Positions 11,940 to 24,625 of a DNA stretch of 64,000 bases are shown here, piece after piece. The stretch is from NCBI RefSeq assembly GCF_030272615.1, contig NC_081406.1:188402391-188466390 (forward strand), in the 5' to 3' direction. Every line of letters begins with the position of its first letter. Within the stretch, counting starts at the first letter, position 1. Both the position numbers and the translations under genes were made by a program. Source of the DNA: Cryptomeria japonica (Eukaryota > Streptophyta > Pinopsida > Cupressales > Cupressaceae). The notes under the pieces were generated by a model. That model was not told the DNA's origin. It did not search any database and saw only the letters and a list, made by a program, of their open reading frames with translations.

Positions 11940-12729
11940 TGTAGACACCTAAAAATTGTCCAGTCTAATTAAATAAATATCTTTATTTATTTAATTAATT
12001 TAGCCTAATTCTTCTATTAATTGAATAAATCTTTATTTATTTAATTAATTCATTTATCCTCTTCTAGCCTTATTTCTCATTTAAATAAATACTTTTATTT
12101 ATTTAAATTATCCTTTTTCTAAATTAAATAAATATTTTATTTATTTAATTGATTCCACTTCTTCTATTAATTAAATAAATCTTTATTTATTTAATTAATT
12201 CATTAGCCTTTTCTACTCATGACACATGTCATTCATCTTTTAATTCCTACACTACCTACCCTCTTATTATTTTCTTATTTCCTCTACCTGCCCTCTAATC
12301 ATAGCCGACCTTGTTTTACACCTCTCAATCTTATCCCTCCATTTCTTATGGTGTCTTCTATATAAGGAGATGCTTCCTTCATTATCAAACCCTAACTAAC
12401 TAACGGATTACTTGATCAATTGACAATACTACGCCTTTGCACTTTCATATGCAATCCTACTTGCAACCACATTTCCGTTCTTTGTTGAGCTCTTGTGCAC
12501 ATAAAATCTTAGAGCAAATATATCAAGCAAGATCAATGGAGATAGGAAGAATGGAGATCCAAACCCTATTGGACATGTGATGGTATAATCTTTGTGATTT
12601 CATTTGATTTTCATTGTCTTAGGTAATCTTCATATGTTATGGTGGATCTTTGTTGTTGTTAGGCTAGGGTTTTGTGGTTGAATTCATTTAGCCTTTCAAT
12701 ATTATTATTATCCATTTTCACCATATACA
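11940..12729 (+). mobile_element. Solo LTR of the gypsy D family
   Basis: This 790-bp sequence starts TGTAGACACC and ends CCATATACA, flanked by TSD CCAAG (11935-11939 and 12730-12734). It is the inverse of the LTR at 61397-62167 and aligns with it along its length. It interrupts the copia F phrase EGIFLG/YSNGS. A TATA-like box (CTATATAAGGAG) lies near 12359. Its left third holds an array of short palindromes. No internal region is present, so it is a solo LTR left by recombination. Confidence 0.9.
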
Positions 12730-12990
12730 CCAAGAAATATTCCTTCATCACATCTAGGATCAAACTTCCAATTAACTACCAAAGATTCTGAAATACCTAA
12801 TTGTAGATGTATGACCAAACCATAACTCATAAAGTGACTTACCGGTAAACGAAACCAGATCCAAGATCCAACTAATCTTTTATGGTTAACCTTCAAACTG
12901 ACTTCTCCAAAGTTTGAAACGGGCTTTCAGACCACTACTAGGGGCAATGCAAGATCTATCATCAATTTGCCTCCCCCAAGGCGAAATGCC
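12730..12990 (-). pseudogene. Copia F late-integrase fragment
   Basis: The minus strand reads KFDPRCDEGIFLG directly against the solo LTR, the conserved phrase after the copia integrase core. Upstream it is frameshifted (a SKCYI/YFRIFGS-like phrase is recoverable in another frame). The integrase catalytic core expected before it is absent; gag joins almost directly near 12990, showing a large deletion. Confidence 0.7.
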
Positions 12991-13575
12991 TTAGATACCG
13001 GATGAGTTTCCTACCGGTGCAGGAGCATTCTTCTCTATCGGTTGAGTAACCGAGGTATATGCTTCAGTGGAATGAACATCAAGGGCATTTGATTCTTCCA
13101 GTTGATCCTCAGACTTCATAACCCACTTCTTCTCATGCTCCTTCTGAATATCATCAACCTTTTGCTTTCCCTTCTCATTATATTTATCACTTCTTACCAG
13201 TAGGATCTTGCTTCTACAAAATTTAGCAATATGTCTTACTTTTTTCAATGCATAACAAGTGATATTATTCTTCAGAAATGCCTTACTGTAACCTTGACCA
13301 TTCCTCAACCTACATTGATTAGCCATATGTCCAAAATTTCCACATGCATGACATCTCATATTCATTCTACAATCTTTTGTCCTATGACCCTATTTTTTAC
13401 AATTTGAACACTGACCGAGAACTACATTATTATTTTGATTTGCTCTATTACTGCATTGACTTGCTCTATGACCAAAATTATTGCAAACAAAGCATCTACC
13501 ATTAAATTTATGTGCATTGGATTGTCTTAACGGTGATTCCTGATTCTGGTTGACCTTTTGATCGGATGTGTCATC
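12991..13575 (-). pseudogene. gag: Copia F gag C-terminal part with multiple zinc knuckles
   Basis: This is a nucleocapsid-like segment that would bind RNA. Reading the minus strand, there are three CCHC knuckles: CFVCNNFGHRASQC (about 13505-13455), CSNCKK-stop-GHRTKDC (about 13415) and CHACGNFGHMANQC (about 13350). A fourth, degenerate one reads CYALKKVRHIAKFC (about 13260). The open part is 124 codons (13365-12991) and ends in an E/K-rich tail. A stop sits inside the second knuckle and another separates this part from the coiled coil upstream. Most copia gags carry one knuckle, so a tandem set is notable. Confidence 0.75.
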
Positions 13576-14243
13576 CTAATTCACAGTACCTAAGCTTTCT
13601 CCATGCTCAAATCCAAGACCTCTAGTATCTCTAGTGTCCCTTTGATCCTTCAGTAATTCATCAAGCTTAGTAGAACTAACCTTGAACTTATCTTTGTACT
13701 CATTTGCAACATCCAGATCACCTCTTAAGACTGTCACCATCCTTTCCAACTCTTGCTCATTGTTCTGTGATTGCACCAATTCAGTTCTCAACACATCATT
13801 CTCCTGTGCCAACCTAATGCATTCCTCATATCTATCTTTCAGAGATATAGCAAGATTTTCTTCATTCTTCTTCCAGTCTTCAATCTCCTTTGATATCCTC
13901 ATAGTTAGGGTTTGCATCTCATTCTTCATGACACCATTCTCCTGACTCAACTTTTGACACAATTCCTTTAAAGCATTCTTCTCTCCATCATCCAATTTTT
14001 GCAATTGATCATAGATTTCCTTCCTTTTAGCTTGTGCAGATGACAACCTATCGTGTAGAGTAAAAATTAATTCCTTCATAGATCTCAACTCATCTTGCAA
14101 CTTCATGTTCCTCAACCTTTCAACATCATAGTCTTCAAGTGCTACTTGAAGTTCCTTCCTTAAACTTATCTCCATAGATTCTAGATACAAGATCTTCCTC
14201 AAGTTGTCAGACTTACTCTGAGGCACTAGACTCAGATACCAAT
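13576..14243 (-). pseudogene. gag: Copia F gag coiled-coil segment
   Basis: This minus-strand frame is open for over 200 codons, with a long, heptad-like, E/K/L-rich helix (for example LRKELQVALEDYDVERLRN and LSQENGVMKNEMQTLTMRI). It ends RGLGFEHGESLGTVN and then a stop. Such coiled coils followed by a GLG(F/Y) phrase and zinc knuckles occur in some plant copia gags. The usual N-terminal capsid domain is missing: the coil starts almost at the primer-binding site. The natural start is unclear; an ATG at about 14172 (MEISLRKELQ) is possible. The frame also runs back into the LTR, which I exclude. Confidence 0.6.
14229..14241 (-). other. Primer-binding site of copia F
   Basis: The minus strand reads TGGTATCTGAGTC two bases inside the 5' LTR. 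It resembles the initiator-Met tRNA site TGGTATCAGAGC with mismatches. Confidence 0.7.
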
Positions 14244-15435
14244 TGTTGGGATCCAAGAACACTGAGAGGGGGGGTGAATCAGTGTTCTACCAGAATGGAG
14301 AAATTTAACCTTATTAACACAACAACTCAACAATTGATAAACATAAAAGCATATAACAATAAGAAACAATGCAACCACAAAGATAAACACCATAATACAA
14401 CATATTTAGATGTGGAAAATCTTAAAGAGGAAAAAAACATGGTGGGATTGGAGACCCACAATATCTATCCACTGATCAGATGGATAAATATTACAATAAG
14501 GGGCCTCCACATGCAGGAAGGCCAACAACCTAGAGCACACTACTCATCACAAAAGGAGCCTCATTGACTACAAAAGAAATCCAAACTACAATCTAGAAAG
14601 ATGAGTGAACTACAAGAATAGCATCTCCTATACCTGAGTATAGTTCCACTTAAGATCAATACCAAAGGTCTTAAACTTCTTACACAAACCCAATTCGATA
14701 ACCTATGATCAACCAAAACCTCTGCATATGATTACAACTTTATTCACACACAGATAATCCCATAATCCATACCATGATCTACAAAGAGATCTTACATCAT
14801 ATTTATACCAACCTGGGACCTAAACAATTAGGTTGGCCACCTAAAATATAATACAATAGATCTATTATTTAATATCACAAACCAATGATAAACCAAGTCA
14901 TCCTAAGATTGAAACAACATAAATCAAACAATAAATCCAACTAGTGATGCATCAAGAGCATCAACCAACACATTACATAAACTGGTCCATAACCTAACAG
15001 ATTAATACCTGACCCAAAATAGGTCACCATAAGCCAAATGAAACACCATGAACAACTAGAACACAAACAAGATAACCATCAACATCCTGATAACCTTCTA
15101 GAAGCTGCACCAACACCACTTATCAGATTCATCAAAAGATCTTCAACAAAGCGATGTCGGTAAAACCCTTACCAGTAATGAAAAGGCTTACTAGAACATA
15201 TGATAGCATCTGGATCATCAAATCCTGAACCAACTGAATGTGATACACATCAGGAACACATGAATAACCAATCCAAACCAATTTCAACAACCAGACCAAA
15301 ATCGGAGACAAATCTCTAGATCAACATCAAAGACCAACCACTCTACCAAAAGTCGGTAGACAACAAAACAACTAGTGTTGACATCAATGACAAACATCAA
15401 TGCAACCCATAATCAATTCCTCCAAATTGCCAACA
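14244..15435 (-). repeat. 5' LTR of copia F
   Basis: This 1,192-bp LTR pairs with 9298-10468 and has the same ends (TGTTGGGATC and TTGCCAACA on the plus strand). The two copies differ by many substitutions and small indels, so the insertion is old. A minus-strand TATA-like motif lies near 14798. Confidence 0.88.
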
Positions 15436-15888
15436 GATGGGATATTATTGGCCAGCAATGGAAAAAAAATCATATTGATTTGCTAGAAAATGCCCTAAGT
15501 GTCAGATTCATCGCAATCTTATACATGCACTAGCATAGGAGCTGCAACCATTCACCACATCATGGCCTTTCTGCCAATGGGGACTTGACCTCATAGGAAA
15601 GGTTCATCCTTCCTCATCAAATGGACATAAGTTTATCATCATAGCCATTGAGTACTTCACAAAGTGGATTGAGGCAGTCCCATTGACTACTGTTACCGAT
15701 AAGCAAATATCCTCTTTTATCCTGAATTATCTCATTTGTCGGTATGGCATTCCTAGTTATATTATCACAAATAATGGATGAACATTCAATAATCAAGCTG
15801 TACAAGAACTTTGTGAGCGATTCCATATCCAGCATCGCTTTTCAACACCATATTATCCACAAGGGAATGGCCAAGCAAAGGCCTCAAA
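15436..15888 (+). pseudogene. Gypsy E integrase core (piece 2 of 3)
   Basis: It continues from 9297 with GYYWPAM, then the CxxC half of the zinc domain (CPKCQIH, 15491). The catalytic core starts at WGLDLIGKVHPSSSNG (first Asp kept) and continues with YFTKWIEAVPL. The second catalytic position reads IITNNG, where DNG is expected (Asp to Asn). The Glu position reads GNGQAKASN, where QAEASN is expected (Glu to Lys). Stops occur near 15461, 15537 and 15778. It is cut at 15888 by the CACTA element; TSD AAA. Confidence 0.88.
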
Positions 15889-15914
15889 CACTAATACATT
15901 TGGACTAGATTTCC
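15889..15914 (+). repeat. Left terminal inverted repeat of CACTA
   Basis: It begins CACTAATACATTTGGACT and pairs with the inverse of 34908-34933. Mismatches are at positions 6, 13, 18 and 19. Confidence 0.93.
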
Positions 15915-16110
15915 GACTGAGGTTTCCGATGGAGAAGGTATATTGTGACCAAATTTGATTTTTTTTTGAAAAAATGCCTGAATTTGTCGTAATTCCGATG
16001 ACAATTTGCCATTTAGTTTCGACAAAGAAGGCATTAGCAATGAAAATTTTCTTTTTTTCAAAAAAGTGCTCGAGTTCATCGTAATTCCAACAACAACGAC
16101 CATTAATTAA
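15915..16110. repeat. Left subterminal repeats of CACTA
   Basis: Two imperfect direct repeats of about 55 bp (15959-16013 and 16051-16107) share a T-rich/A-rich start and the 10-mer TCGTAATTCC (15987-15996 and 16079-16088). The same 10-mer occurs inverted at 34469-34478. Subterminal repeats of this kind are known transposase-binding arrays in CACTA elements; that role is inferred here. Confidence 0.65.
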
Positions 16111-19100
16111 AAAAAAAAGAAGAGGGAAATTAATTTGTGCATTGCAATCCCACGTAGGCATCCGTGGTGACTTCAACCCCCAACAATATCAAACCCGCGT
16201 TGAAGGCATTTTTGCATTGCTTGCGATCCTGCGTAGGAGGTAGATTCTTCACCTTAATTTCATGTTGCAAAAATTATACCATTCAAGAGATTCTACAACT
16301 TTTGCTTCCTTTTATACATGCTAGCTATGCCTGCATTCTTGTGGGATATTGACTGATTATGGAAAAAACTCTTGGAGTATGAGAGATTCCTTTTTTATGC
16401 AAAAGATGTTAGGAAATGAGACATGTGGTGGTTAATTGCCTTAGTTTTTAATGCAAATTGGTCAATCTTGTATTCATATTGATTATCCAATCTCAGGCCG
16501 AATGGCTTCTAGTCAAAGGTGTGTTTCCTTGAATGCATAATACCCTATAGGAATCCACTCCTCGTAAAACCATAGAATTATGATTGAGGAGTGAGAATTC
16601 AATTTTGTTGCAACAATCCCTTCCTCTCGTATACACACGTGTTGATTGTTCACTATTGTATGAGCTAATATATAGGGCAGTGTCTACCTCTAGCTGCTGA
16701 ATCAATGGACATCAAACCAATGCACAATAAAACAATGAGAATGAATATTATTCAATTGATTTGCAACCTTCATTTAGTGTTGTTTGGGCAAGCCTTTCTT
16801 TCTCTTGCCACCCAACCTAACACACTTGACCCAGAAGCCCTAGGGAGATACAATTGTGTTCGGTTCAGCACAATCCTAACCTAGAAGGGGTGGACTGAAT
16901 AACTCCAACCACAAAACTTATCACTTTGTAATTAACATACAGTATAAAGCTAGTCTATATGACCCCTGAACCATTTTCTTACTGTCTTGGGTTACCCTAG
17001 TTTAGGGTATTGGCATTTTTTACTAAATCTTCTCTATTTTAGGGTATTGGCAACTATCTCTCCTTTTGCATAGTTTTAGGTGACATACAAAGTCATTGCC
17101 TTCTTTGGCTTCCTTGCAGCCTCAACCTCAATGATCATCTTTTGCAAACTTACTTTCTTCAATACTCTCTTCTTTATCCTTTCAAAGTTGAATTGTAGCT
17201 ACTTAGGAACATCTAGATTCTCATCACTTTGGATGGATGGGTGCATGGTAGTTACAACCTACTTTGGCCTTTGTTCTTCATCTTGTTGCTTGTGCACCTA
17301 AGTTTAAAATTTTTGGAGGAGTCATCTTGGGGGTGGGGGCCTAGATAGATCCTCTTTTTCCTGTTCTCCATGCTTCTTTGACTTCATATTCTAAGTTCCT
17401 TCTGACTTATATTTCATTTTCATGAGTCAACTTATAGCTCTTAATTTAGTTATAGGCTAGTATCTTGTGTGTTGATTGTACCTCTTAGTTTGATAAGGTT
17501 TTGGGTGGAATTTAATCTCTAATTTTGAGGAAAAAGTTTCCCTATAAATGTAATTTCAAAATTAATTTTGAGGGTCTAATAATTGATTATTTAATGTCCA
17601 AGTTTAGTAACACTCATTAGTGTGTTTTCTTTCAAAATACATTTAGCAATAGGCTATAGATTGAATAATTGTGCTTTGCTAGTATATTTTGAAGAATTAA
17701 TGGAAATGAAGTTCATAGTTTGCAACGGTATTGATAGTCTTTTTTGATTGCTTGGTATTCTTTTATTTCTTTCATTTTCCTTAGTCCTAAATTAATATTT
17801 ACATTTATGAAACATCTTCTTTGTTATAATCAATTTGTGCATCTTTCGTGGTGATTGAGGTTAATAAGGAACATGTGAATGAATAGTAGTAGTTGTTCTA
17901 GAGCTTTCCTTGGTCTCATTTTCATGTTAGAATTGGCAATTTTGGCATGATAAATTATTTACATACAAGGTTATTTCTAGATTTTATTGATAATGTGGAT
18001 CTAGGTAATACTGATGATTTATTTTCTCATAGCCTTGTTCTATCTTTTGCAATTTATTTTAACCTTTTACCTTAGGCATATTGAGAAATTGACATTTCAA
18101 CTTGATTAGTGACATTTTCCCCTTGAACAACTTGATTAGGAAATGATAAATTCTAAAGGTAAGCTAACTTAACTCAAGGGACTAAGATGGTATCCTACCA
18201 TGAAAGATGATAGTTCTAAGCAAAAGACTACCTAGTGATATGAAAGTTGACGCAAGATAGTAAGGACAACAAGGAAATTTATTTTGAATTTTGACAAGAC
18301 TGAATATTTGGGTGGAAGTTTGAATGGATTGATAACGAAAAGGCCTGTTGATGCAGAGAATCCAATAAACTCAACCAACAAGGGAGATATTTCTCCCAAC
18401 TCACCTATTCAATTAGGTGTCAACCCTTCACTTACTCACAAGACCCCTCACAAGGCCACAAGTTACTCAAAAGGATTCAATACCCCAAAACACACCCATA
18501 CTCACCAACCCTCACCCAACCATTGAATCACACTCAAATAGGACAAATAAACATGTCTAAGTCACAATCCAACTCTCCAACATTCAATCACCACCAACAC
18601 CCTCAACCCTTATTCACACAAATACTCCTTCAACTGGGTCTTCTAATCCCCCCTGGTACTCAACTCACAAAATGTATTGATATCCAAAAACCAATGTACT
18701 TTCGAATACACTTATAAGAACCACTAAAAATATACCACCATGGGTCTTTACCCTCCCAACCACCCAAAGGTCAAAGGAAGATTCACTGCCGCAACACTCA
18801 GTTTTTGTGACAGTATCAAGCACTTAGGATAGTAACTCCTTTTATGAAAGTATCAAGATCAGATCGATATTGGACTGGGTAATAATGGAACCGCCAAGAA
18901 TGTATTTCTCATCTCAAATAATAAAGATAATATAGGGCTGCATCTACAAAGAAAAAAAATGTTGGAAAAGACTATTTCCACCTACTTGGCCGCCGGAGTG
19001 GTTTTTGAGGTGTATTCAAAGCTTTTACTCCTTTTGTTGCATTTTCACTTGAAATATGGTTTAATTGGCTTTGTAATCTCCTAGATACTTGGTACATGTT

Positions 19101-22100
19101 CTAATCGAGTTAAAAGAGTCTCAAGACTACCCTATAGTCATGCTCTACCTTATCCAACTACTCAATTAGCTTCCCAAACTTATAGGACATATGGTTTTAT
19201 TCCTTACTTTGAGTTGAAATTGTCTTGGGTTAGATATAACTAAAATAATCCATTCCTTCAACTACTTCAAAAATTGTCAAAAAGACTTCATACTACTATC
19301 TACATGTGTTTCTATCCTTAAGAAGTCTAATTTATGCAAGTGAAAAAACACCTAAGAGGTCATAGCTACTCCTTTTGACTTGGTAATATTCATGGTTTTT
19401 CTTTGTCTATTTAACTTCATTCCTTGCATCTTACACACTATCTTGTAGCATACTTTGTTTTATTTTTTAGTTAATTGCATTTAGTGGACTTTTGTGCATC
19501 TTTAAAATCATTTGACAACTTCAGGAAATGGTTTTCCTTCTTTATTACTTGACTATATCATTTAATATGCATGGATGGTATTATCATTTAATTTTCAAGA
19601 TGGACCTTATATGGATGGTCCTTGCACCTTTTCAAATTGAACTTTTGCAAAAGTCCAAATTTGGAGAGGAAATTCCTACTATTTGTGAATCCACCATTCA
19701 TCTTTCAAATTTTAGGTCCAATTTCCATGAATAAGGGTTCCCAAGACCCTAGTCCTATAAAAATGAGCCACGAGGAACATCATGAATAAGGGAATGAACC
19801 AAATTTATGGAAACTTTGTCAAACCTAAGTATAATTAGGTATAAATAAGGCACAACCACTTAAATTGAGTCCAAACTTAAAGTATATTTTTAAAGAGATA
19901 CAACTTATGATGCAATATTTAGCCCCCCCTTAGCAAGAGTATGAAATTATGCTCACTTGCTCTTTGGAAAATATGGAGAAACCAAATATTCTTTCACCAA
20001 GATATTGAAGATTCAAGATGTCTACAAGTTTGGAAAGGTGGTAGATCCCAAGACTTATGATATTGTAAATCTACAATATTGAGATAAAAGGGAAGTAGAT
20101 AGTGAGTAATATGAGTAACATTGGTGACACACATGGAGCATGCAAAACAAACAGTTATGACATTTAAAACTAGTAAGATTCATATATTCTCACTAGGAAC
20201 CATATCAAAAAGACAAGGCATAGATCTAGGAGTAGTAAAATTCTTATATAGTTACTAGGAGTCATGTCAGAGACACATAAAAGCATGATACCCAAGTTAG
20301 TAAGATCATCTAATACTTAGTCATAGATCACATTCTAACAACAAATAGAGACCTAATTGTGAAAGTTTGAGGTCCATTGGGAAAAAAGTTGTCATATTGC
20401 CATGACAACTTTTGCATTTCTTGTAGAAAGGTTCAAACTAGTTTTGGTCTTCTATTCAATACCCAAATGCCCAAACCCCAATTTCCTCCTACTAGCCCTA
20501 GAGCCCCTATTAGCCCTACAGCGAGAGAAATTTAATGGTAACTCTACAAAATTCCAAGATAAAAGACAAATAAAATATATTTTTGGATACCCATTTGGCT
20601 TTTCTATAGTATAGTCAGAGCATTTAGCAAGTTGTTTTGGAAAGTATTTGTTGTTTTTAGACTGGCCTTCATTTTCAAGCAACTAGGATGGTGGATTAAC
20701 AAAGAAACTACAAGAAATATTACTTTTGGGTTCTTCTAACCTTAAAAAATTCTTTCTAAATATCAAATGATGAATGAATCCACAATCAATTTCAGTTTGT
20801 GATGCCTCTAACCCCAAAAGCCCCAAATTTTCATCAAAAAGCCCTAAAATCTAGGGTTTCTCCAATCTCCCATGTCCACTCACTCCTGGATCAAATTGGT
20901 TGTTGATTCACCTTTATATATGTGTTTTACCAATTTCCAAATCATAAAAACTACCCCTCATGTAGGTAGATCTCTCCAACCTTCACCCTACAGAGCCTCT
21001 TTAGTAGGCTTCTCACTCCTTCAAATGGTGATCACCTGCACTAAACCCCTCAATTGCACATTTTAGTTGTTAGAATGTATTATAAATGTTATAAAATATT
21101 CATCCCATGAGAAATAGGGTTCAACATTCATGGAATGACCCCATGATTGAATTTTGTCAAAGCTACCAAAGGAAAAAACTCAAAAAGTTATGACAGTTAG
21201 CCCTATAACAGAATGAATAATGAATAATGAACTCAAATAATCCACAGAGGTGTGTAATGTTGATAAAATTTCTCTAAAATGTTAGGGTGTGAACAAATTT
21301 AAAGTAAACCTTCACAAAGAATAGAAAATATGAGAAATAACTCCAAAATTGTAAATTTTCATTGAGTTTCTACAGCAGTCCATACTCCTTGGCATTCAAT
21401 CTGCCTTACAAAGCATGTCTATGGCTTTAAATAGCCTCTCCAAGTTTTTTCAACCACCATATGGTTGGTTACAAATTTTATTTAACACTAAAACAATTAA
21501 AACTTTCTTTTCCCTCCTAATTCTTCCTAACCGTTGGAACTTGAAAATTTTGCAAATGCTTGACAACTTTTTGAATAAAACCTACAATTATTGGATTTTC
21601 ATCCTTATTGGAATATTTGATGAATCTAAACCCTCCTAAATCCATTTTTGGGTGTTTTTACCCAATATCCAACATTTGACAACATTTTACAACTTTCAGG
21701 ACAATTTGACAACTTTTGCATTTTTTAAGTTTCGAAAGCCATTATTGGTTTTAGGATCTCATGATTGATTTTATTGAATTTGTTTGATGTTGGACACTCC
21801 TCAGTCTCAAAGGTCTTAAAATTTGAATTTTTTTGCCTTGGTGCACCTGCACCACAAATACCTTGTTGTAGTTTCAAAGGGTGGAAAAAAAATAAGCATT
21901 TTATTTACCATCCTAATAGACCATCTATCATAATAATTATTACCAATATTGATGTGTGCATTGCAAACAAAGTTCTAGAGGAAGGCTCCTTCTATTGTAA
22001 TACCAAGTGAGTGTTCATAGACCTTCTGTAGGGTCCTCCTAATCTAGAGTTAAGAGTTTGAAGCCTACATACATTGATTTGGCCTTGTGGCCATCAATGA

Positions 22101-22654
22101 GTGCTCACCCAATATGACAAGTCTTGAGACTGATAATTTTGGAAGTGTGGCATTGTTGAGAGCCAACACTTATGTGTGAACCCCATCTTAATGCATTATG
22201 ATTAGTTTCCATATTGATACTTGACCCTATCCTCATGGTGTTGGCTCAATTCATATTAGTGTGTTTTGTTGAAGAAACATGATGTGAGAAGTTTGATGCA
22301 GAGGCAAGGGTAGAACTTAGTATTTCATATTAGGACAGAAACCACATTGATTAGGCAAGTCAGATAAGGTCTTTCCAATGTTTAGGATACTGAATTCACA
22401 TTACACACTCATGGATTGCCCCAATTAGACATTAGTCAACTTAATATCTTATACAAGGATTGCATACCACAAAGCCATTAGATATGTTTTGAGATGTAAA
22501 AGAAGAGTTAGATGGTTTTGGTTCACTGATGATAATTTCTATTTTCAAGTAATTTGATTCGGTATATTATACTGAAATGTGATTTCATAACTAACATTTC
22601 AACTTCTATATAACTAGTTCTATAGCCCGATTTTCTTGCTTGTGAAGAAAGACC
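16111..22654. other. CACTA left arm, no gene recognised
   Basis: About 6.5 kb of AT-rich sequence. I see only short, unsupported open frames (for example 73 codons at 17080 and 80 codons at 18284, Pro/Thr/His-rich). None shows a recognisable domain. It could hold decayed captured host sequence or the 5' untranslated region and introns of the transposase gene. Confidence 0.4.
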
Positions 22655-24625
22655 ATGTCAGACAATATCAACGAACAACAAAATAAGGAGACAATTGCTA
22701 GATTGTGGTCTAACTTGAAAAGAAAAGGTGATGGAAAATGTTATTGTCAGTGCAAAATTTGTAAGGTGTTAAAGACTAGAAGACTTCTAATCAAAACAAT
22801 GAAGAAACATTGTAGGTTGCATGGTCACATTGAAGGTGGACATGATTATCATCCATTGGTAAGTTTTTCATTATATCGTTTTAACAATTTATATACATAA
22901 TAAATCATGTGATGATGAGATCATGATCATGGTTTCTTTATGTTTATCAATTTTATATAGGTTGAGCACCCTGGAGCACATGGTATGGATCAACACAACC
23001 TTGAGAATATGGTTTTCAAAGTGGGCGAACATGGAGGTGTGAATATCAAAGCTGAAGATAATGATCCCATGGAAGATGATGATCATGAGCCAGAAAACAC
23101 AATTGAAGATGATGGTACAAATACATTGATCCATGACTCATTTAGTACTCGTGCAACTGATCATGATGATGAAGATGACCTTGATGTTGTTCATGATGTT
23201 CCTCTACTTGAGAAGGCATCTAAGGCCCTTTATGAAAGCTCGCAGGCAACTCTTCTCTCCATTGTATTGTTGTTGGTGAACTTGAAGGTTATGAATCGTT
23301 TATCCAACATAACAATGTCACATATGTTAAGGTATGTCGTATATGTCATAATAAACTATGAATCATGTTGTACCATTAATATTCTTTATATTAACAAATT
23401 ATATTTTTTTGCTATAGATTGATAGGTGAGTTTTTGTTACCACCATCAAATATTCTACCTCGCTCATACCGAGAATTATTTGCCGTTATGAAAGATATTA
23501 GAATGGAGTATCAAGCAATAGATGCTTATCCCAATGATCATATTATATATCAAAAACAACATGAATTTCGAACTGAATGCCTTGAATGTCATATCAGTAG
23601 ATATCAAACAGATCAAATAACAAAAAGGGTTCCTCTCAAGGTTCTTCTCTTTATTCCCATTATTCCACGTATGCAATGATTATTCAAGTGCACTAGCTTG
23701 ACATAATTTATGAATTACCATGCACGCAATAGAAGTTGAGATGACATTATTCAAATTCCTACAAATGGTTCAACATTTATGGACATAGAGGAAAAGTGGC
23801 CACACTTTAAAGAAGAACCTCGTAATCTTAGGCTTTCATTGGCAGCAGACGGTGTCAATCCATTTGGAGAGATGAGATCTGTTTACTCAGTGTGGCCTGT
23901 TTTTGTTATCAACAATAACATTCCTCCATGGATGTCAATAAAGAGGGAGCACATAATGTTGGCAATGATTCTTCCAGGTATTTTATCATTTAAATATAGT
24001 CATCTAAATCTAATTATAAATATTGCAGTAAAATGGTCATAATAATTATGTAATGTTTTTGTTCATTTGATTAGGTAGGTACCAAGTTAAAGATATGAAT
24101 GTATATATCGAGCCTCTTATCGACGAGTTGCTAGAGTTATGGAATGGTGTCACTATGTATGACATCTCTAGACCAATAGGACAAAAGACAATTTCAATTC
24201 CATGCGATGCTTCTATGGACAATACACGATGCCCCAGGGCTAACACATTTTTGTGGTATGTTATAGTGTTTAAGTTGTGCATGAACATTATATTTCAAAA
24301 AATTATCATATTTAATCCAATTATACATTATCTTATAGGTCTTCAAACAAAGGGAAAATTTGCATGTCCTGTTTGTGGTCCAAAGATGAAATCTCATCAT
24401 TCAAAAAGTTTAGGAAAGTAGGTGTTTGATGAGTATAGGCACTTTCTCCACAAAAATCATAAGTATTAAAATACTGAAAAACATATTTTCAATGGGAAAG
24501 AAGAGAATAAATCAAAGCCACAAAGAATGACACCTCACCTGTGGAAGTTGGAATATAATAGAATTAATCGTCAAGGTAATGTCATTCCATCTATTGGTTT
24601 GTCATAAAACATCTTTTCTATTTTG
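22655..24625 (+). pseudogene. CACTA transposase, N-terminal and Tnp2 (Transposase_21) core
   Basis: This is the catalytic transposase that binds the ends and moves the element. Exon 1 (22655-22858) starts at ATG 22655 and holds a Cys/His cluster (CYCQCKICK and HCRLHGHIEGGHDYHPL). A phase-0 intron (GTAAGT...ATATAG, 22859-22960) leads to an acidic D/E/H-rich exon (to 23331). The Tnp2 core exon (23418-23977) carries HEFRTECLECHISRY, LSLAADGVNPFG (expected catalytic-Asp region) and YSVWPVFVINNNIPPWMSIK. The next exon (24075 on) has VYIEPLIDELLELWNGV. After an intron ending at 24338 come GKFACPVCGPK and HLWKLEYNRINRQ. Stops at about 23677, 24421 and 24468 break it. The domain order is that of plant CACTA Tnp2. 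Confidence 0.88.

Larger units (their letters stand above)
9298..15435 (-). mobile_element. Ty1/copia element F, minus strand, internally deleted
   Basis: The element is 6,138 bp, flanked by TSD GATGG (9293-9297 and 15436-15440). Its LTRs start TGTTGGGATCC on the plus strand and end in AACA. The order on the minus strand is 5' LTR (14244-15435), primer-binding site, gag, a late-integrase remnant, an RT start, an RNase H and a polypurine tract, then the 3' LTR (9298-10468). Protease, the integrase core and most of RT are missing, so it could only have moved with help. It carries a solo LTR at 11940-12729. Confidence 0.9.

Noticed and set aside
14274-14567. 97-codon frame with Gln/His/Asn-rich product
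   Set aside because: Lies wholly in the copia F LTR; the paired LTR at 9298 has the same sequence broken differently.
23476-24288. Minus-strand frames across the Tnp2 region
   Set aside because: Antisense shadows of transposase exons that carry clear Tnp2 motifs on the plus strand.
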